64,000 nt of DNA from Agromyces albus (GCF_004134825.1 NZ_SDPN01000002.1:1-64000); one strand, 5' to 3'. Numbered from the stretch's first letter, positions 18,034 to 27,017 are shown. Notes: a model not told the origin generated them from the sequence alone. Made by a program: numbers and translations.

Positions 18034-18490
18034 CGGAGGTCGCCTCCTCGGCGGGGGTGCGCGAGATGCGCTCGCCCCGAATGCGCAGCGCGGCGATCAC
18101 CGCGGCGACCACGATCGCGAGCGCGTTCGCGCCGTGGATGAGACCCAGGTAGGGCATGTCGGTGATCGAGAAGCCGAGCGTGACCTGCAGTGCCACGAGG
18201 CCGAGCGTGATCGCCGCCCACAGCTTCGCTCCTCGCACCCGCACGAAGAACGAGCCGACGAGCAGCGCGACGGCGAGGAGCGGGATGACCCCGCCGCCCA
18301 CGATTCCGTGGATCCAGAAGCCGAGCTCACCGGTGCCGCCCGCCCCGCCGCTCTCGAGGAGCGCCTTGTCGACGACGTCACCGTTCGACACGCGGTTGAG
18401 CACGCCGCCGAACGCGAAGGCGATCGCGGCCGCCTGCACGACGACGCCGCCTGCGATGATCCAGGCCAGGCCTGCGTAGATCTTGCGCAT
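18017..18490 (-). CDS. Four-helix membrane protein, DUF6220-like
   Basis: 157 residues starting at ATG 18490 (MRKIYAGLAWIIAGG). Four hydrophobic helices are visible: GLAWIIAGGVVVQAAAIAFA, GIVGGGVIPLLAVALLVGSF, LWAAITLGLVALQVTLGF and GANALAIVVAAVIAAL. The pattern and the GLIHGANAL motif resemble DUF6220-like or cytochrome-like integral membrane proteins. It overlaps the multicopper oxidase gene, which suggests a joint role, perhaps in electron or copper transfer (inference only). Confidence 0.8.
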   Translation of the reverse strand: MRKIYAGLAWIIAGGVVVQAAAIAFAFGGVLNRVSNGDVVDKALLESGGAGGTGELGFWIHGIVGGGVIPLLAVALLVGSFFVRVRGAKLWAAITLGLVALQVTLGFSITDMPYLGLIHGANALAIVVAAVIAALRIRGERISRTPAEEATSDAVAA

Positions 18491-18687
18491 GATGTCTCTC
18501 CCTGTTCGTGCGGCGCCCGGTCGCGGCATCCGCTCGACCCTCACCCTCGCGGTCGGGTGCGGATGCCGGAACGCAGCAGACCGGACCTCGCATGGCGGAG
18601 TTCCGCACGCTCGATGGGGGCTGGCTGCTAAGGGCGGACGGGGATGACCCTCTCCCGCGACACGTCGGGGAGGAGGACCATGGGACT

Positions 18688-20757
18688 GTGGAACGAAGGT
18701 GGGTGTGTCTGGCGACGCTCGGCCCGATCGGGGTCGCGGCTCTGGTCTACATCGTCGTCGTCCGCGGGTTCGTGGAGGGTGACGCCGATCACGGCCTCGC
18801 CTGGCCGCTGCTCGGCGCCCTCCCGTTGTTCGTGTTCGGCATGTGGCTGCTCACGGTGTCGTCGTCGCGCATCGCGGTGCTCGTCGCCCTCGCCGCGACC
18901 GCGATGCTCGTCGGCTCGGCGTATGAGACCTTCGTGCAGCGGAACATCGAGCTCCTCGTGGAGCCGTGGTTCCCGCTCTTCAACGTCGTGGGGCTCACCG
19001 CCGACGCGGTCGCCACTTCGGCGATGCTGATGATGTTCGCCACGTTCCCCGATGGTGTGACAGAGCGGCCCTGGCAGCGCATCGCCGTCGCCTTCGTGTG
19101 GACGCCGGTGCTCGTCGGGCCGCTGACCCTGCTCACGACGCAACATGTGGTGACGCCGCAGTATCTCGGCATCAGCGGCGACGCGATCCCGAACCCGTTC
19201 GCCGTGCCGTGGCTCGAGTGGGCGGCCCCGGCCGTGTACTACCTCATCGCTCAGCCATGGCCGGCGGTCTTGCTCGGGCTCGGGGTGCTCGCCTACCGCG
19301 CGCTGCTCGGCGAGCCCCGGGTTCGCACCCGCACGCGGGTCATGGCCATCACCGTCGCGGTGACCCTCGTGATGTTCAGCCTGTGGACGTTCCTTCCCGG
19401 CATCCCGCTCATCGAGTTCGGCGTCTACGCGTCGCTCATCGCGCTGCCGGTCGCTGCGATCCACGGCATCCTCCGTTTCGGCGCATTCGACATCGCCCCC
19501 GGCGACCGAGGCCGGCTGGTGGCCCGTTCCTCGAACCTGCTCATCGCCGTCGTGTACGCCATCGGCGTCGCCACACCTGCCGTGCTGCTCTCCGGTCGAC
19601 TGCGGGTCGTGCCCGCCGTGCTCATCACGACGCTGGCGGCGGTGTGCCTGCTGCCTGTTCGCACCTGGATGCAACGCTGGATCCACCGCGCGCTCTTCGG
19701 CGACCGCGACCGCCAGCTCCTCATGCTGAGCGAACTCGGTGCGCGCCTCGAGCAGGCCGTCGAGCCTCGCGAGCTGCTCACCCGGCTGGCCGAGGCGGTG
19801 CGCGAGGGGCTCGGGGCGTCGTGGGTGCGGATCCGGCTCGCGTCGGCGGATGGCGTGCTCGCCGCGTCGCCGACGGGCGTCGCCGGTGACCTGGCCGGAG
19901 CCGGCGAGCCGATCGAGTCGTGCGACCTCGTGCGCGGCGACGAGAACCTCGGACGTATCGAGGTGGGCCCGCGTCGCCGCGGGGAGTACGGCGATGCCGA
20001 GCGGATGCTGCTGCGCACGGTCGCCGGCCAGGCCGCGGCGTCCGTGGCCAACGTGCGGCTCACCGCGCAGCTCGCTGAGCAGCTCGACGAGCTGACCGCC
20101 TCTCGCGAGCGGCTCGTCGCCGCGCAAGACGACGAGCGCAAGCGCCTCGAGCGCGACCTGCACGACGGTATCCAGCAGACCCTGGTGGCGCAGATCGCCG
20201 GGCTCCGCCTCGCTCGCAATCGACTGCAGCGCGCTGAGCTCACCCCCGAGGAGCTGACGGAATTGCAGGACCAGGCCCGGGAGACGCTCACCGACCTGCG
20301 CGAACTCGCCCGCGGCATCCACCCGCCGGTGCTCAGCGACAACGGTCTCGTGGCCGCGGTCGAGTCGAGCGTGGCCAGGTTCCCGATCCCGCTGACGGTC
20401 GAAGCGGATGACGGCGTTCGTGCCGAGCGGTTCCCCGCCGACGTCGAGACGACGGCGTACTACGTGGTGAGGGAGGCGCTCGCGAATACGGCGAAGCACG
20501 CGAACGCGACGCGCGCCTCGGTCGAGCTCGCGCGCAGCAACGGCCGCCTGCGGATCGCGATCAGCGATGACGGACGCGGCATCGACACGCCGTCCGCGGC
20601 GCAGGCGTCGAGCGGCGGCCTGGCGAACATCCGCGACCGGGTGGCGGCGCTGCGGGGTACGGTGAGCGTCTCGGGCAACGACCCCTCGGGCACGACCGTG
20701 CTCGTCGAGCTGCCCGTCAGACGCCCCATCGAGCGAGAGGCGGATCCCGTTGGATGA
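18688..20757 (+). CDS. Membrane sensor histidine kinase, NarL/DesK class (HisKA_3)
   Basis: 689 residues. The N-terminal half is a multi-helix membrane sensor (about 9-11 helices to residue 330). It is followed by a GAF-like domain, a dimerisation helix with the phospho-acceptor in ERDLHDGIQQTLVAQIAGLR, and an HATPase with REALANTAKHANAT and DDGRGID. GTG 18688 is chosen because GGGGAGGAGGA ends 11 bases upstream and the membrane domain begins right there; a nearby ATG at 18680 is out of frame. The next gene, its response regulator, overlaps by 8 bp. The signal is unknown. Confidence 0.9.
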   Translation: MERRWVCLATLGPIGVAALVYIVVVRGFVEGDADHGLAWPLLGALPLFVFGMWLLTVSSSRIAVLVALAATAMLVGSAYETFVQRNIELLVEPWFPLFNVVGLTADAVATSAMLMMFATFPDGVTERPWQRIAVAFVWTPVLVGPLTLLTTQHVVTPQYLGISGDAIPNPFAVPWLEWAAPAVYYLIAQPWPAVLLGLGVLAYRALLGEPRVRTRTRVMAITVAVTLVMFSLWTFLPGIPLIEFGVYASLIALPVAAIHGILRFGAFDIAPGDRGRLVARSSNLLIAVVYAIGVATPAVLLSGRLRVVPAVLITTLAAVCLLPVRTWMQRWIHRALFGDRDRQLLMLSELGARLEQAVEPRELLTRLAEAVREGLGASWVRIRLASADGVLAASPTGVAGDLAGAGEPIESCDLVRGDENLGRIEVGPRRRGEYGDAERMLLRTVAGQAAASVANVRLTAQLAEQLDELTASRERLVAAQDDERKRLERDLHDGIQQTLVAQIAGLRLARNRLQRAELTPEELTELQDQARETLTDLRELARGIHPPVLSDNGLVAAVESSVARFPIPLTVEADDGVRAERFPADVETTAYYVVREALANTAKHANATRASVELARSNGRLRIAISDDGRGIDTPSAAQASSGGLANIRDRVAALRGTVSVSGNDPSGTTVLVELPVRRPIEREADPVG

Positions 20758-21427
20758 ATCGGGCGTGCTGCGAGTCGTGATCGCTGAAGACAACTACCTC
20801 GTACGCGAGGGCGTGCGACGTCTCCTCGAGGACTCCGGCGAGATCGACGTGGTCGCGGGCACCGGCAACGCGACCGAGCTGCTCGACGCCGTGCGGCGTC
20901 TCAACCCCGACGCGGTGCTCACCGACATCCGGATGCCGCCCGGCCATCACATGGAGGGCATCGAGGCTGCCCGCGCGATCCGCGAGGCGCACCCCGACAC
21001 GGGCGTCGTCGTGTTCTCGCAGCACGCCGACGAGAGCTACGCGCTCGCGCTCTTCGCCGATGGCTCGGCGGGGCTCGGCTACCTGCTGAAGGACCGCATC
21101 GGCGACCTCGAAGACCTCGTGCACGCGCTGCGCGAGGTGCGCGCGGGGGGATCCGTCATCGACCCGCAGATCGTCGACACGCTCGTGCGCCGCCGGAGCG
21201 CGGCCGCGGCGAGCCCGCTCGCCGCCCTGTCGCCGCGCGAGCTCGACGTGCTGCGCGAGATGGCGCGGGGCCGCACGAACGCGGGCATCGAGCAATCGCT
21301 CTTCCTCTCGTCGTCGACCGTCGAGAAGCACGTCAACGCGATCTTCACAAAGCTCCGCCTCCCCGAGACGGGCGTGCACCGCCGCGTCGCCGCGGTGCTC
21401 GCGTTCCTGCAGACCGACGGCGGATGA
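20750..21427 (+). CDS. NarL/FixJ-family response regulator, TTG start
   Basis: 225 residues. The receiver domain has IAEDNYLV, the phospho-acceptor Asp59 in VLTDIRMPPG, and the lysine in GYLLKDRIGD. The LuxR-type helix-turn-helix is at about 160-215 (LSPRELDVLREMARGRTNAG, STVEKHVNAIFTKL). The start is taken as TTG 20750, overlapping the kinase gene by 8 bp; a GTG inside (20764) is the alternative. It is the partner of the HisKA_3 kinase. Targets are unknown, but the lipoprotein gene downstream is a candidate. Confidence 0.92.
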   Translation: MDESGVLRVVIAEDNYLVREGVRRLLEDSGEIDVVAGTGNATELLDAVRRLNPDAVLTDIRMPPGHHMEGIEAARAIREAHPDTGVVVFSQHADESYALALFADGSAGLGYLLKDRIGDLEDLVHALREVRAGGSVIDPQIVDTLVRRRSAAAASPLAALSPRELDVLREMARGRTNAGIEQSLFLSSSTVEKHVNAIFTKLRLPETGVHRRVAAVLAFLQTDGG

Positions 21428-21524
21428 CGCGACGACCTGACCGATCGGCTAGTGCGCGCAGGCCGCCCACGTGCTCTCCACGGCGCGTCGCGCTTCTCGT
21501 CGCCGCAGCGTCTGGCGCGACCGC

Positions 21525-21530
21525 TATGTT
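21525..21530 (+). promoter_or_regulatory. -10 box TATGTT, probably of a leaderless transcript
   Basis: TATGTT ends 6 bases before GTG 21537, which lacks a ribosome binding site. No clear -35 is seen. Confidence 0.4.
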
Positions 21531-21536
21531 CGTCCC

Positions 21537-22622
21537 GTGCGTACGAACGCCGCCGTCGCGACGGCCTCGCTGATCCTGCTCGCCCTTGCCGGATGCTCCG
21601 CCGTCGCGGCCCCGACGCCGACGCAGACACCGACGTCGACCCCCGTGGCAGCCGCCCCGCTCACCTGTGATGACCTCGTGCCCGCCGGCCTGGTTGCCGA
21701 CACTCTCGAGGGAGCCGATGGGGTGCCGGTCGAGCCGGTCGCCGCGGTGAAGACCGGTGATGAGTTCGAGAGCATCGTGCTCGAGGGAGCCGGCGGCCTC
21801 GCCTGCTCCTGGCGCGTCGGGAGTGGCATGCCCGAATACAACGCCCCCAGTGACTGGGCCTACCTGCGCGTGGACGTGCTGCCCGGCGCCGCTGCCCAGT
21901 GGCAGCCGTTCGAGAGCGAAGGTCGTCCGTCGACCGATACTCGCCAGGTCGCCGGTATCGAGGCGTCCGTTTCGGGCGGCGACGCCGGTTGGGCGATCTC
22001 GGCGCCCGTCGGCGACAGCTGGGTGCACGCGACCATCCGCGCCGCGGGACTCACCGGCAGCGGCAGCCGGTTCGGCGCGTTGGCGGGCGGCGGCATGATG
22101 GATCGCCTGGTGGAGGTCGCCGCGTCCGCGTTCGCCGCGATCGAGCAAGCGGATGCCGCGCAACTCGTCTGGCCCGCCATGGAGCTGCGGCAGAACGACG
22201 CGATCTGCAACGGCGGACTCGACGAGCAGGGAATCGTCGCCGCCCTGCAACTGCCGGAGGAGTCGACCGTGGAGTACGTGACGGTGGAGCCCGACGCAGC
22301 CGGCCCGAGATCCTTCGAGGAAGCGGTGAACGGTGCGGCCCGCACATTCGCCTGCGGACTCCAGGTCGATGGGATCGCGTGGGTCCGGATCTCGACGGCG
22401 CGCGGCTTCGCGCCGCTGTTCGACCGGCTGCTCACACCCGACGCGGATGCGGCATTCACACCGCTCGAACTCGCCGACGCCCCGGCCGGCGCGCGGGCGG
22501 TCACCGACTCCGAGAACAGTCGCGCGTCGACGGTGTACCTGGCGATCGGAGACTCGCTGTACAAGATCAAGGGCACGGGCGCGCCGGCCGTCGCCCAGGC
22601 GATCATCGCCCAGACGTACTGA
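21537..22622 (+). CDS. Secreted lipoprotein of unknown function
   Basis: 361 residues. Signal peptide with lipobox (AVATASLILLALAGCSA), then a Thr/Pro-rich linker, and two weakly similar halves. Each half has conserved cysteines and the repeated phrases TCDDLVPAGLV/DAICNGGLDEQGIV and LACSWRV/TFACGLQV. This suggests a duplicated DUF3558-like surface domain. GTG 21537 is the start that puts the signal peptide at the N-terminus. It lies 110 bp after the response regulator and is closed by a strong hairpin. No enzyme motif is visible. Confidence 0.8.
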   Translation: MRTNAAVATASLILLALAGCSAVAAPTPTQTPTSTPVAAAPLTCDDLVPAGLVADTLEGADGVPVEPVAAVKTGDEFESIVLEGAGGLACSWRVGSGMPEYNAPSDWAYLRVDVLPGAAAQWQPFESEGRPSTDTRQVAGIEASVSGGDAGWAISAPVGDSWVHATIRAAGLTGSGSRFGALAGGGMMDRLVEVAASAFAAIEQADAAQLVWPAMELRQNDAICNGGLDEQGIVAALQLPEESTVEYVTVEPDAAGPRSFEEAVNGAARTFACGLQVDGIAWVRISTARGFAPLFDRLLTPDADAAFTPLELADAPAGARAVTDSENSRASTVYLAIGDSLYKIKGTGAPAVAQAIIAQTY

Positions 22623-22638
22623 TCGATCCCACGCTCGA

Positions 22639-22698
22639 GACTCCTGAAAACAAGGACGCCGTCCGAGTTCGAATCCGGCGTCCTTGTTTTCAGGAGTC
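22639..22698. terminator. Very strong hairpin with perfect 22-bp arms
   Basis: The arms at 22639-22660 and 22677-22698 are perfect reverse complements (GACTCCTGAAAACAAGGACG... paired with ...CGTCCTTGTTTTCAGGAGTC). The 16-base loop contains GTTCGAATCC. The TTGTTTT run makes it a good terminator for the lipoprotein gene; the A-rich left arm gives the same on the other strand for the convergent sigma factor gene. Confidence 0.85.
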
Positions 22699-22789
22699 AC
22701 CGGCCTCGTACCTGTCGAACGACCGCAGACTTGAGCGTATCCAGAGACCCGACCTCCATCCGCGACCGTTCGACCGACGGCGGGTGGTC

Positions 22790-24040
22790 CTACTGCACCC
22801 GGCCGCGCCGACCTTCGAGGTACTCTCGCAGCGCAGCGTCATCCGTCAGCTCGATCGCGCGTTCGTAGGCGACGGATGCCTCGGCCCCACGCCCGGCGCG
22901 GGCGAGCAGGTCTGCGCGGGTGGCCCACCAGGGCTGGAAGCGGTCGCCGCCGGGCGGCAGCGCGGCGAGGCCGGCGTCCGCGTCATCCGTGCGCCCGATG
23001 ACCGCCGCGAGGGCGACCTGCGATCCGAGGCTCGGCGCGACGGCGACGAGCGCCGTGTACAGCTGCCTCACTGCGCCCCAGTCGGTGATGCCGGTGCGCC
23101 GGCGGTCGAGATGCACGGCGTGGATCGCGGCTTCAAGCTCGAAGCGGCCCGGTGTGCGCCGGCCGGATGTCGCGGCCCGGCGCAGGTACGTCTCGCCCTC
23201 GTCGATCAGTTGTGCGTCCCACGCGGCGGTGTCCTGCTCCTCGAGTGGCACGTAGGTGCCGGGGCGTCGCCGCGCGAGCGACAGGGTCACGAGCGCGGCG
23301 AGCGCCCACGCCTCGGGCTCGCGTTCGAGCAGCGAGGCGAGCGTGACCGCGAGGTGCTTCGCCTCGCCGGCGAGGGAGCTCGCATCGTCGCGCCACGTGA
23401 TGGCGGCGCATCCGTACACCGCCTCGAGCACGGCGGGAAGGCGCTCGGGCATCGCGCGCCGATCGGGGATGACGAACGGGATGCGGGCGCGGGCGATGCG
23501 CCGCTTCGCCCGCACGAGCCGTTGCGCCATCGTCGGAGCGGGCACGGCGTATGCCGCGGCGATCTGCGCGGCGTCGAAGCCGAGCACGGCTTGCAGCATG
23601 AGCGGAGTGCGCGCGGCCGGGTCGATGGCCGGATGCGCGCACGTGAAGAGCAGTTCGAGCCGTCGGTCGGGGATGCGCAGCAGGTCGAGCCCGTCGAGCG
23701 GGTCGATCGCGGCATCCGTCCCTTCGAGCGGGACATTCGTGCGGACCGCCGACGACTTCCACACGTCGCGTTGCCGGTTGCGTGCCACGGTGATCAGCCA
23801 GCCCTCCGGATTCGTGGGGACGCCGGTGCGAGGCCACCGCTCGAGTGCCGCGGTGAAGGCCTCGGCGAGTGCGTCCTCGGCCAGTGCGAGGTCGCCGGTG
23901 CCGGCGGCGAGCACGGCGACGAGTCGTCCGTAGGAGGTGCGGGCCGCGTGCTCCGCCGCGGTGCGCGCTTCGGTGACGGATGCCGCGCCTGATGCCCCGC
24001 CGACGGATGCCTCACCCGCGCCAGTGCCGCCGGCGCTCAA
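22790..24040 (-). CDS. ECF sigma factor with C-terminal helical repeat domain (ECF42 type, DUF6596)
   Basis: 416 residues. Sigma regions 2 and 4 occupy the first 175 residues (ALAEDALAEAFTAALERWP, PEGWLITVARNRQRDVWK, DRRLELLFTCAHPAI, FDAAQIAAAYAVPAPTMAQR). A long DUF6596/TPR-like C-terminus follows (VLEAVYGCAAITWRDD, LEREPEAWALAALVTLSLAR). This class is encoded next to YCII/DGPF proteins, as here. TTG 24040 overlaps the YCII stop codon (ATTGA), so translation is coupled; a longer frame reaching 24136 would run back through the YCII gene. The class has no anti-sigma factor, and the C-terminal domain is thought to control activity. Confidence 0.9.
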   Translation of the reverse strand: MSAGGTGAGEASVGGASGAASVTEARTAAEHAARTSYGRLVAVLAAGTGDLALAEDALAEAFTAALERWPRTGVPTNPEGWLITVARNRQRDVWKSSAVRTNVPLEGTDAAIDPLDGLDLLRIPDRRLELLFTCAHPAIDPAARTPLMLQAVLGFDAAQIAAAYAVPAPTMAQRLVRAKRRIARARIPFVIPDRRAMPERLPAVLEAVYGCAAITWRDDASSLAGEAKHLAVTLASLLEREPEAWALAALVTLSLARRRPGTYVPLEEQDTAAWDAQLIDEGETYLRRAATSGRRTPGRFELEAAIHAVHLDRRRTGITDWGAVRQLYTALVAVAPSLGSQVALAAVIGRTDDADAGLAALPPGGDRFQPWWATRADLLARAGRGAEASVAYERAIELTDDAALREYLEGRRGRVQ

Positions 24041-24417
24041 TCGTTCGGCGTCCACACGCCGTCCACGGTGTGGGTCGCACCCGGGCGGATCTCGACCGTG
24101 CCGCCCCACTCGAGCGCGGGTGCCTGCGATGCCCACTCGAGCGCCGCGTCGAGGTCGGGCACGTCGATGACGATCGTGCCGCCGAGCTGCTCCTTCGTGT
24201 CGGCGAAGGGTCCGTCCTGCACCTGCACGGATCCGTCGACCCGGCGGACCGTGGTCGCGACATCCGATGGCTGCAGCACCTCGGCGGCGATGAGCACGCC
24301 CGCCGCGTGCAGGGTGGCGGCGTAGCTCGCCATGCGTTGCATGCCCTCGGCGATGACGTCGTCGCCGATCGTCTCGGGCAATTCCTCGGCGTAATGCAGC
24401 AGCAGCGTGTAGCGCAT
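24037..24417 (-). CDS. YCII/DGPF domain protein
   Basis: 126 residues with the ferredoxin-like YCII fold: MRYTLLLHYAEELPE, the signature VQDGPFADTKEQLGGTIVID, and DLDAALEWASQAPA. YCII proteins are small dimeric enzymes or sensors encoded beside ECF42 sigma factors. The gene overlaps the sigma gene by 4 bp downstream and follows a RibD-like gene at 18 bp. The function in the cassette is not established. Confidence 0.92.
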   Translation of the reverse strand: MRYTLLLHYAEELPETIGDDVIAEGMQRMASYAATLHAAGVLIAAEVLQPSDVATTVRRVDGSVQVQDGPFADTKEQLGGTIVIDVPDLDAALEWASQAPALEWGGTVEIRPGATHTVDGVWTPND

Positions 24418-24435
24418 GGTGACTCCCGTGCCGGT

Positions 24436-25014
24436 TCAGCGAACAGCGTACTGCGCGATGATGACGCCCGTCGTGGTGGTCATGCTGCGGCGCAGCTCGA
24501 GGTCGACGTGAGCGTCGCCGAACAGGGTCGTGCCCGTTCCGAGGACGAGCGGATGCACCAGCAGCACGAGCTCGTCGACGAGACCCGCGGCGAAGAGCGT
24601 GCGTGCCAGTTCGCCGCTGCCGAGCACGGTCACGGCGCCATCGAGCTCCCGCTTGAGCGCCGCGACGGTCTCGGCGGCGTCACCGGCCAGCACGGTCGAG
24701 TTGGGGTAGCCGAGTTCGGTGCCGCCGTCGCGCGAGGCGACATACTTCGGCGACCCGACCAGCACGTCGGTGAACGGGTTGGGGTCGGGCGTGCTCGTCC
24801 AGAAGCCGAGCAGGTCGTCGTAGGTGCGGTGCCCGAACAACATCGCGCCGCCCTTGGACATGCCCTCGCCGGCGAACCGCATCGCGACCTCGTCTTGATA
24901 CGGCAGCGCCCAACCCCCGTGGGTGAAGCCGCCGCGAGTGTCCTCGTCAGGCCGTCCGGGCGCCTGCATGACGCCGTCGAGCGTGACGCTCTCGAACACG
25001 GTGAAGGTGGCCAT
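24436..25014 (-). CDS. RibD C-terminal/dihydrofolate reductase-like protein
   Basis: 192 residues. DHFR-like fold of the RibD_C family: ATFTVFESVTLDGVMQAPGR, GAMLFGHRTYDDLLGFW, TVLGSGELARTLFAAGLVDE and LLVHPLVLGTGTTLF. ATG 25014 is chosen because the strand starts directly there. These are NADPH-binding proteins of unknown substrate, commonly encoded with YCII and ECF sigma genes in actinobacteria. It is first gene of the sigma cassette. Three further relatives lie in this window (30003-30593, 57590-58129, 63112-63717). Confidence 0.92.
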   Translation of the reverse strand: MATFTVFESVTLDGVMQAPGRPDEDTRGGFTHGGWALPYQDEVAMRFAGEGMSKGGAMLFGHRTYDDLLGFWTSTPDPNPFTDVLVGSPKYVASRDGGTELGYPNSTVLAGDAAETVAALKRELDGAVTVLGSGELARTLFAAGLVDELVLLVHPLVLGTGTTLFGDAHVDLELRRSMTTTTGVIIAQYAVR

Positions 25015-25097
25015 GATGTGCTCCGATCTCGGACGCCGAATGCGGCCCGTCATCGGATGAACGAGTGACGGGCGCGCCGATCGACACCTTCGCGAAG

Positions 25098-25991
25098 CTA
25101 CGCTTCGGGAATCGTGAGCGCGAAGGTCTCCGTCGTGATGTCGGCTGGGTTCGGTCCGCCACGCATACCGGTGTCGAGCCGGTCGATCGCCTCGAGCTCT
25201 GCCGAAGCGAGTTCGAAGTCGAACACGTCGAAGTTCTCGGCGATGCGCTCGGCGCGCACCGACTTCGGGATGGCCGAGCGACCCTGCTGCAGATGCCAGC
25301 GCAGCATCACCTGCGCAGGCGTCTTGCCGTGGTTCACGGCGATCCCGCCGATCACGTCATCGTCGAGTGTGCTCTCGCCCTCGCCGCGGTAGAACGTGAT
25401 GCCGCCGATCGGCGACCACGCTTGCGTCAGGATGCCGTTCGACTCGTTCGTGGCCCTGACCTCGGGCTGCGAGAAGTACGGATGCACCTCCACCTGGTTC
25501 ACGGCGGGCACCACCGAGGTCTGCGCGAGCAGCGACGCGAGGTGGTCGGGCATGAAGTTGCTCACGCCGATCGCACGCACTCGCCCGTCGGCGAGCAGGG
25601 TTTCGAGCGCCCGGTACGCCTGCACGGTCGCATCGAATCGCTTCGGCATGGGCTGGTGCAGGATGAACAGGTCGAGCACATCGACTCCGAGCTTGCGCGT
25701 GCTCTTCTCGAACGAGTGCAGCGTCTCGTCGTAGCCGTAGTCGCTGATCCACACCTTCGTCTCGATGAATACCTCCGACCGGTCGAGGCCGGAGCGCCGA
25801 ATGCCCTCGCCGACCTCGCGTTCGTTCAGGTACGCGGCGGCGGTGTCGATGTGGCGGTAGCCAGTGCGGAGAGCGGATGCCACGGCCTCCACGGTCTCGT
25901 CGGGTGGCGTCTGGAACACGCCGAAGCCCAGTGCGGGCATCGTGATTCCGTTGTTCAGGGTGAGTGAGTTCAGGGTCGCTGTATCAGTCAT
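25098..25991 (-). CDS. Aldo/keto reductase (2,5-diketo-D-gluconate reductase type)
   Basis: 297 residues. The catalytic tetrad is visible: Asp and Tyr in YRHIDTAAAYLNE, Lys in FIETKVWISD, and His in DLFILHQPMPK. The NADPH-binding end is IPKSVRAERIAENFDVFDFE. It reduces aldehydes or ketones with NADPH in the cytoplasm, and the substrate is not assignable. The stop codon lies in a small hairpin (CGAAGC-TAC-GCTTCG, 25093-25107). It is separately transcribed from the RibD-like gene 83 bp downstream. Confidence 0.93.
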   Translation of the reverse strand: MTDTATLNSLTLNNGITMPALGFGVFQTPPDETVEAVASALRTGYRHIDTAAAYLNEREVGEGIRRSGLDRSEVFIETKVWISDYGYDETLHSFEKSTRKLGVDVLDLFILHQPMPKRFDATVQAYRALETLLADGRVRAIGVSNFMPDHLASLLAQTSVVPAVNQVEVHPYFSQPEVRATNESNGILTQAWSPIGGITFYRGEGESTLDDDVIGGIAVNHGKTPAQVMLRWHLQQGRSAIPKSVRAERIAENFDVFDFELASAELEAIDRLDTGMRGGPNPADITTETFALTIPEA

Positions 25992-26182
25992 CTGTTCGAA
26001 GCTACGCGAGTTCGGGGAGACGAGGGAGGATCTGTCAGTACCGGTTACGGCAGACCCGCCGTGTCACGGGGCCGCGCTGCGCAGCCATCCCGCGCAGCGT
26101 CGGGGGGTATCGCCGACGCGCCCGGTTCGCGTAGATTCGCAAGGCGCTACCCCCCGCGCCGAGCGAGTGACGAGGAGACACC

Positions 26183-26893
26183 GTGACCTACCCGCTGCAC
26201 CCCGCCGACCCGAACCGAGACCCGGCCGAGCCGTTCCGAAACCTCGACCCTGCGCCCACGACGGGCTCGCCGTCGACCGTCGAGTTGCAACCCGAGACGT
26301 GGGACGACGTCGTCGATTCCCACCCGCTCACCACTGAGGAGGTCATCGAACGCCAACGGGAGCAGTTCGGCGGCGTGAAGGTCGGCTCGGCATTCTTCGG
26401 CTGGCTCACCGCCACCGGCACCGCGACCATCCTCACCGGGATGATCGCTGCCACCGGCGCTGCACTCGGCCTCGGCGTGGTGGTGCAGGACCCGGGGGCC
26501 GCCGGCGACGCCCCGCTCGACGTCGAGACGGTCGGCTGGGTCGGCGCGGGTGCGCTGCTCGTGATCCTGCTCGTCGCCTACTACTGCGGGGGCTACGTCG
26601 CGGGGCGCATGGCCCGCTTCCACGGCGCCAGGCAGGGCCTCGCCGTCTGGGTGTGGGCGCTCGTGATCGCGATCGTGGTGGCGCTCGTGAGCGTCGCACT
26701 GGGTAGCCAGTACGACATCCTCGGCCAGGCGAACGCGTTCCCCCGCATCCCGGTCTCCGATGGCGTGCTGACGATCGCGGGCATCGTCACCGCGGCCGCC
26801 GTCGCCGTCGCGAGCCTCGGCGGCGCCGTCCTCGGCGGTGTCATGGGGGACAGGTATCACCGGCGCGTCGATCGCGCCGGGCTGGAGGAGTAG
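26183..26893 (+). CDS. Integral membrane protein, four helices, unknown function
   Basis: 236 residues: a cytoplasmic N-terminus of about 70 acidic, Pro-rich residues, then four transmembrane helices (FFGWLTATGTATILTGMIAA, VGAGALLVILLVAYYCGGYV, AVWVWALVIAIVVALVSVAL, TIAGIVTAAAVAVASLGGAV) and a charged tail. Glycine zippers in the first and last helices (GGAVLGGVMGDRY) resemble small membrane proteins of the TIGR04086/DUF type. GTG 26183 has CGAGGAG 8 bases upstream, and a TAGATT -10 box lies at 26132-26137. No partner gene is evident. Confidence 0.8.
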   Translation: MTYPLHPADPNRDPAEPFRNLDPAPTTGSPSTVELQPETWDDVVDSHPLTTEEVIERQREQFGGVKVGSAFFGWLTATGTATILTGMIAATGAALGLGVVVQDPGAAGDAPLDVETVGWVGAGALLVILLVAYYCGGYVAGRMARFHGARQGLAVWVWALVIAIVVALVSVALGSQYDILGQANAFPRIPVSDGVLTIAGIVTAAAVAVASLGGAVLGGVMGDRYHRRVDRAGLEE

Positions 26894-27017
26894 CAGCGCC
26901 GCCTGACGGCTCTCGGCTGGTCGGCCGTAACGGCCCTTGACGGATGCCGGTGGCCGCACGAGGCTGAACGCATCCGGATCCGCTGAGGCGCGGGACACCG
27001 CGCGGGAGGGCAGGCTC

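Noticed and set aside
22661-22676. Possible tRNA fragment because the hairpin loop contains GTTCGAATCC
   Set aside because: No acceptor, D or anticodon arm can be folded around it. The flanking 22-bp stem explains the region as a terminator.
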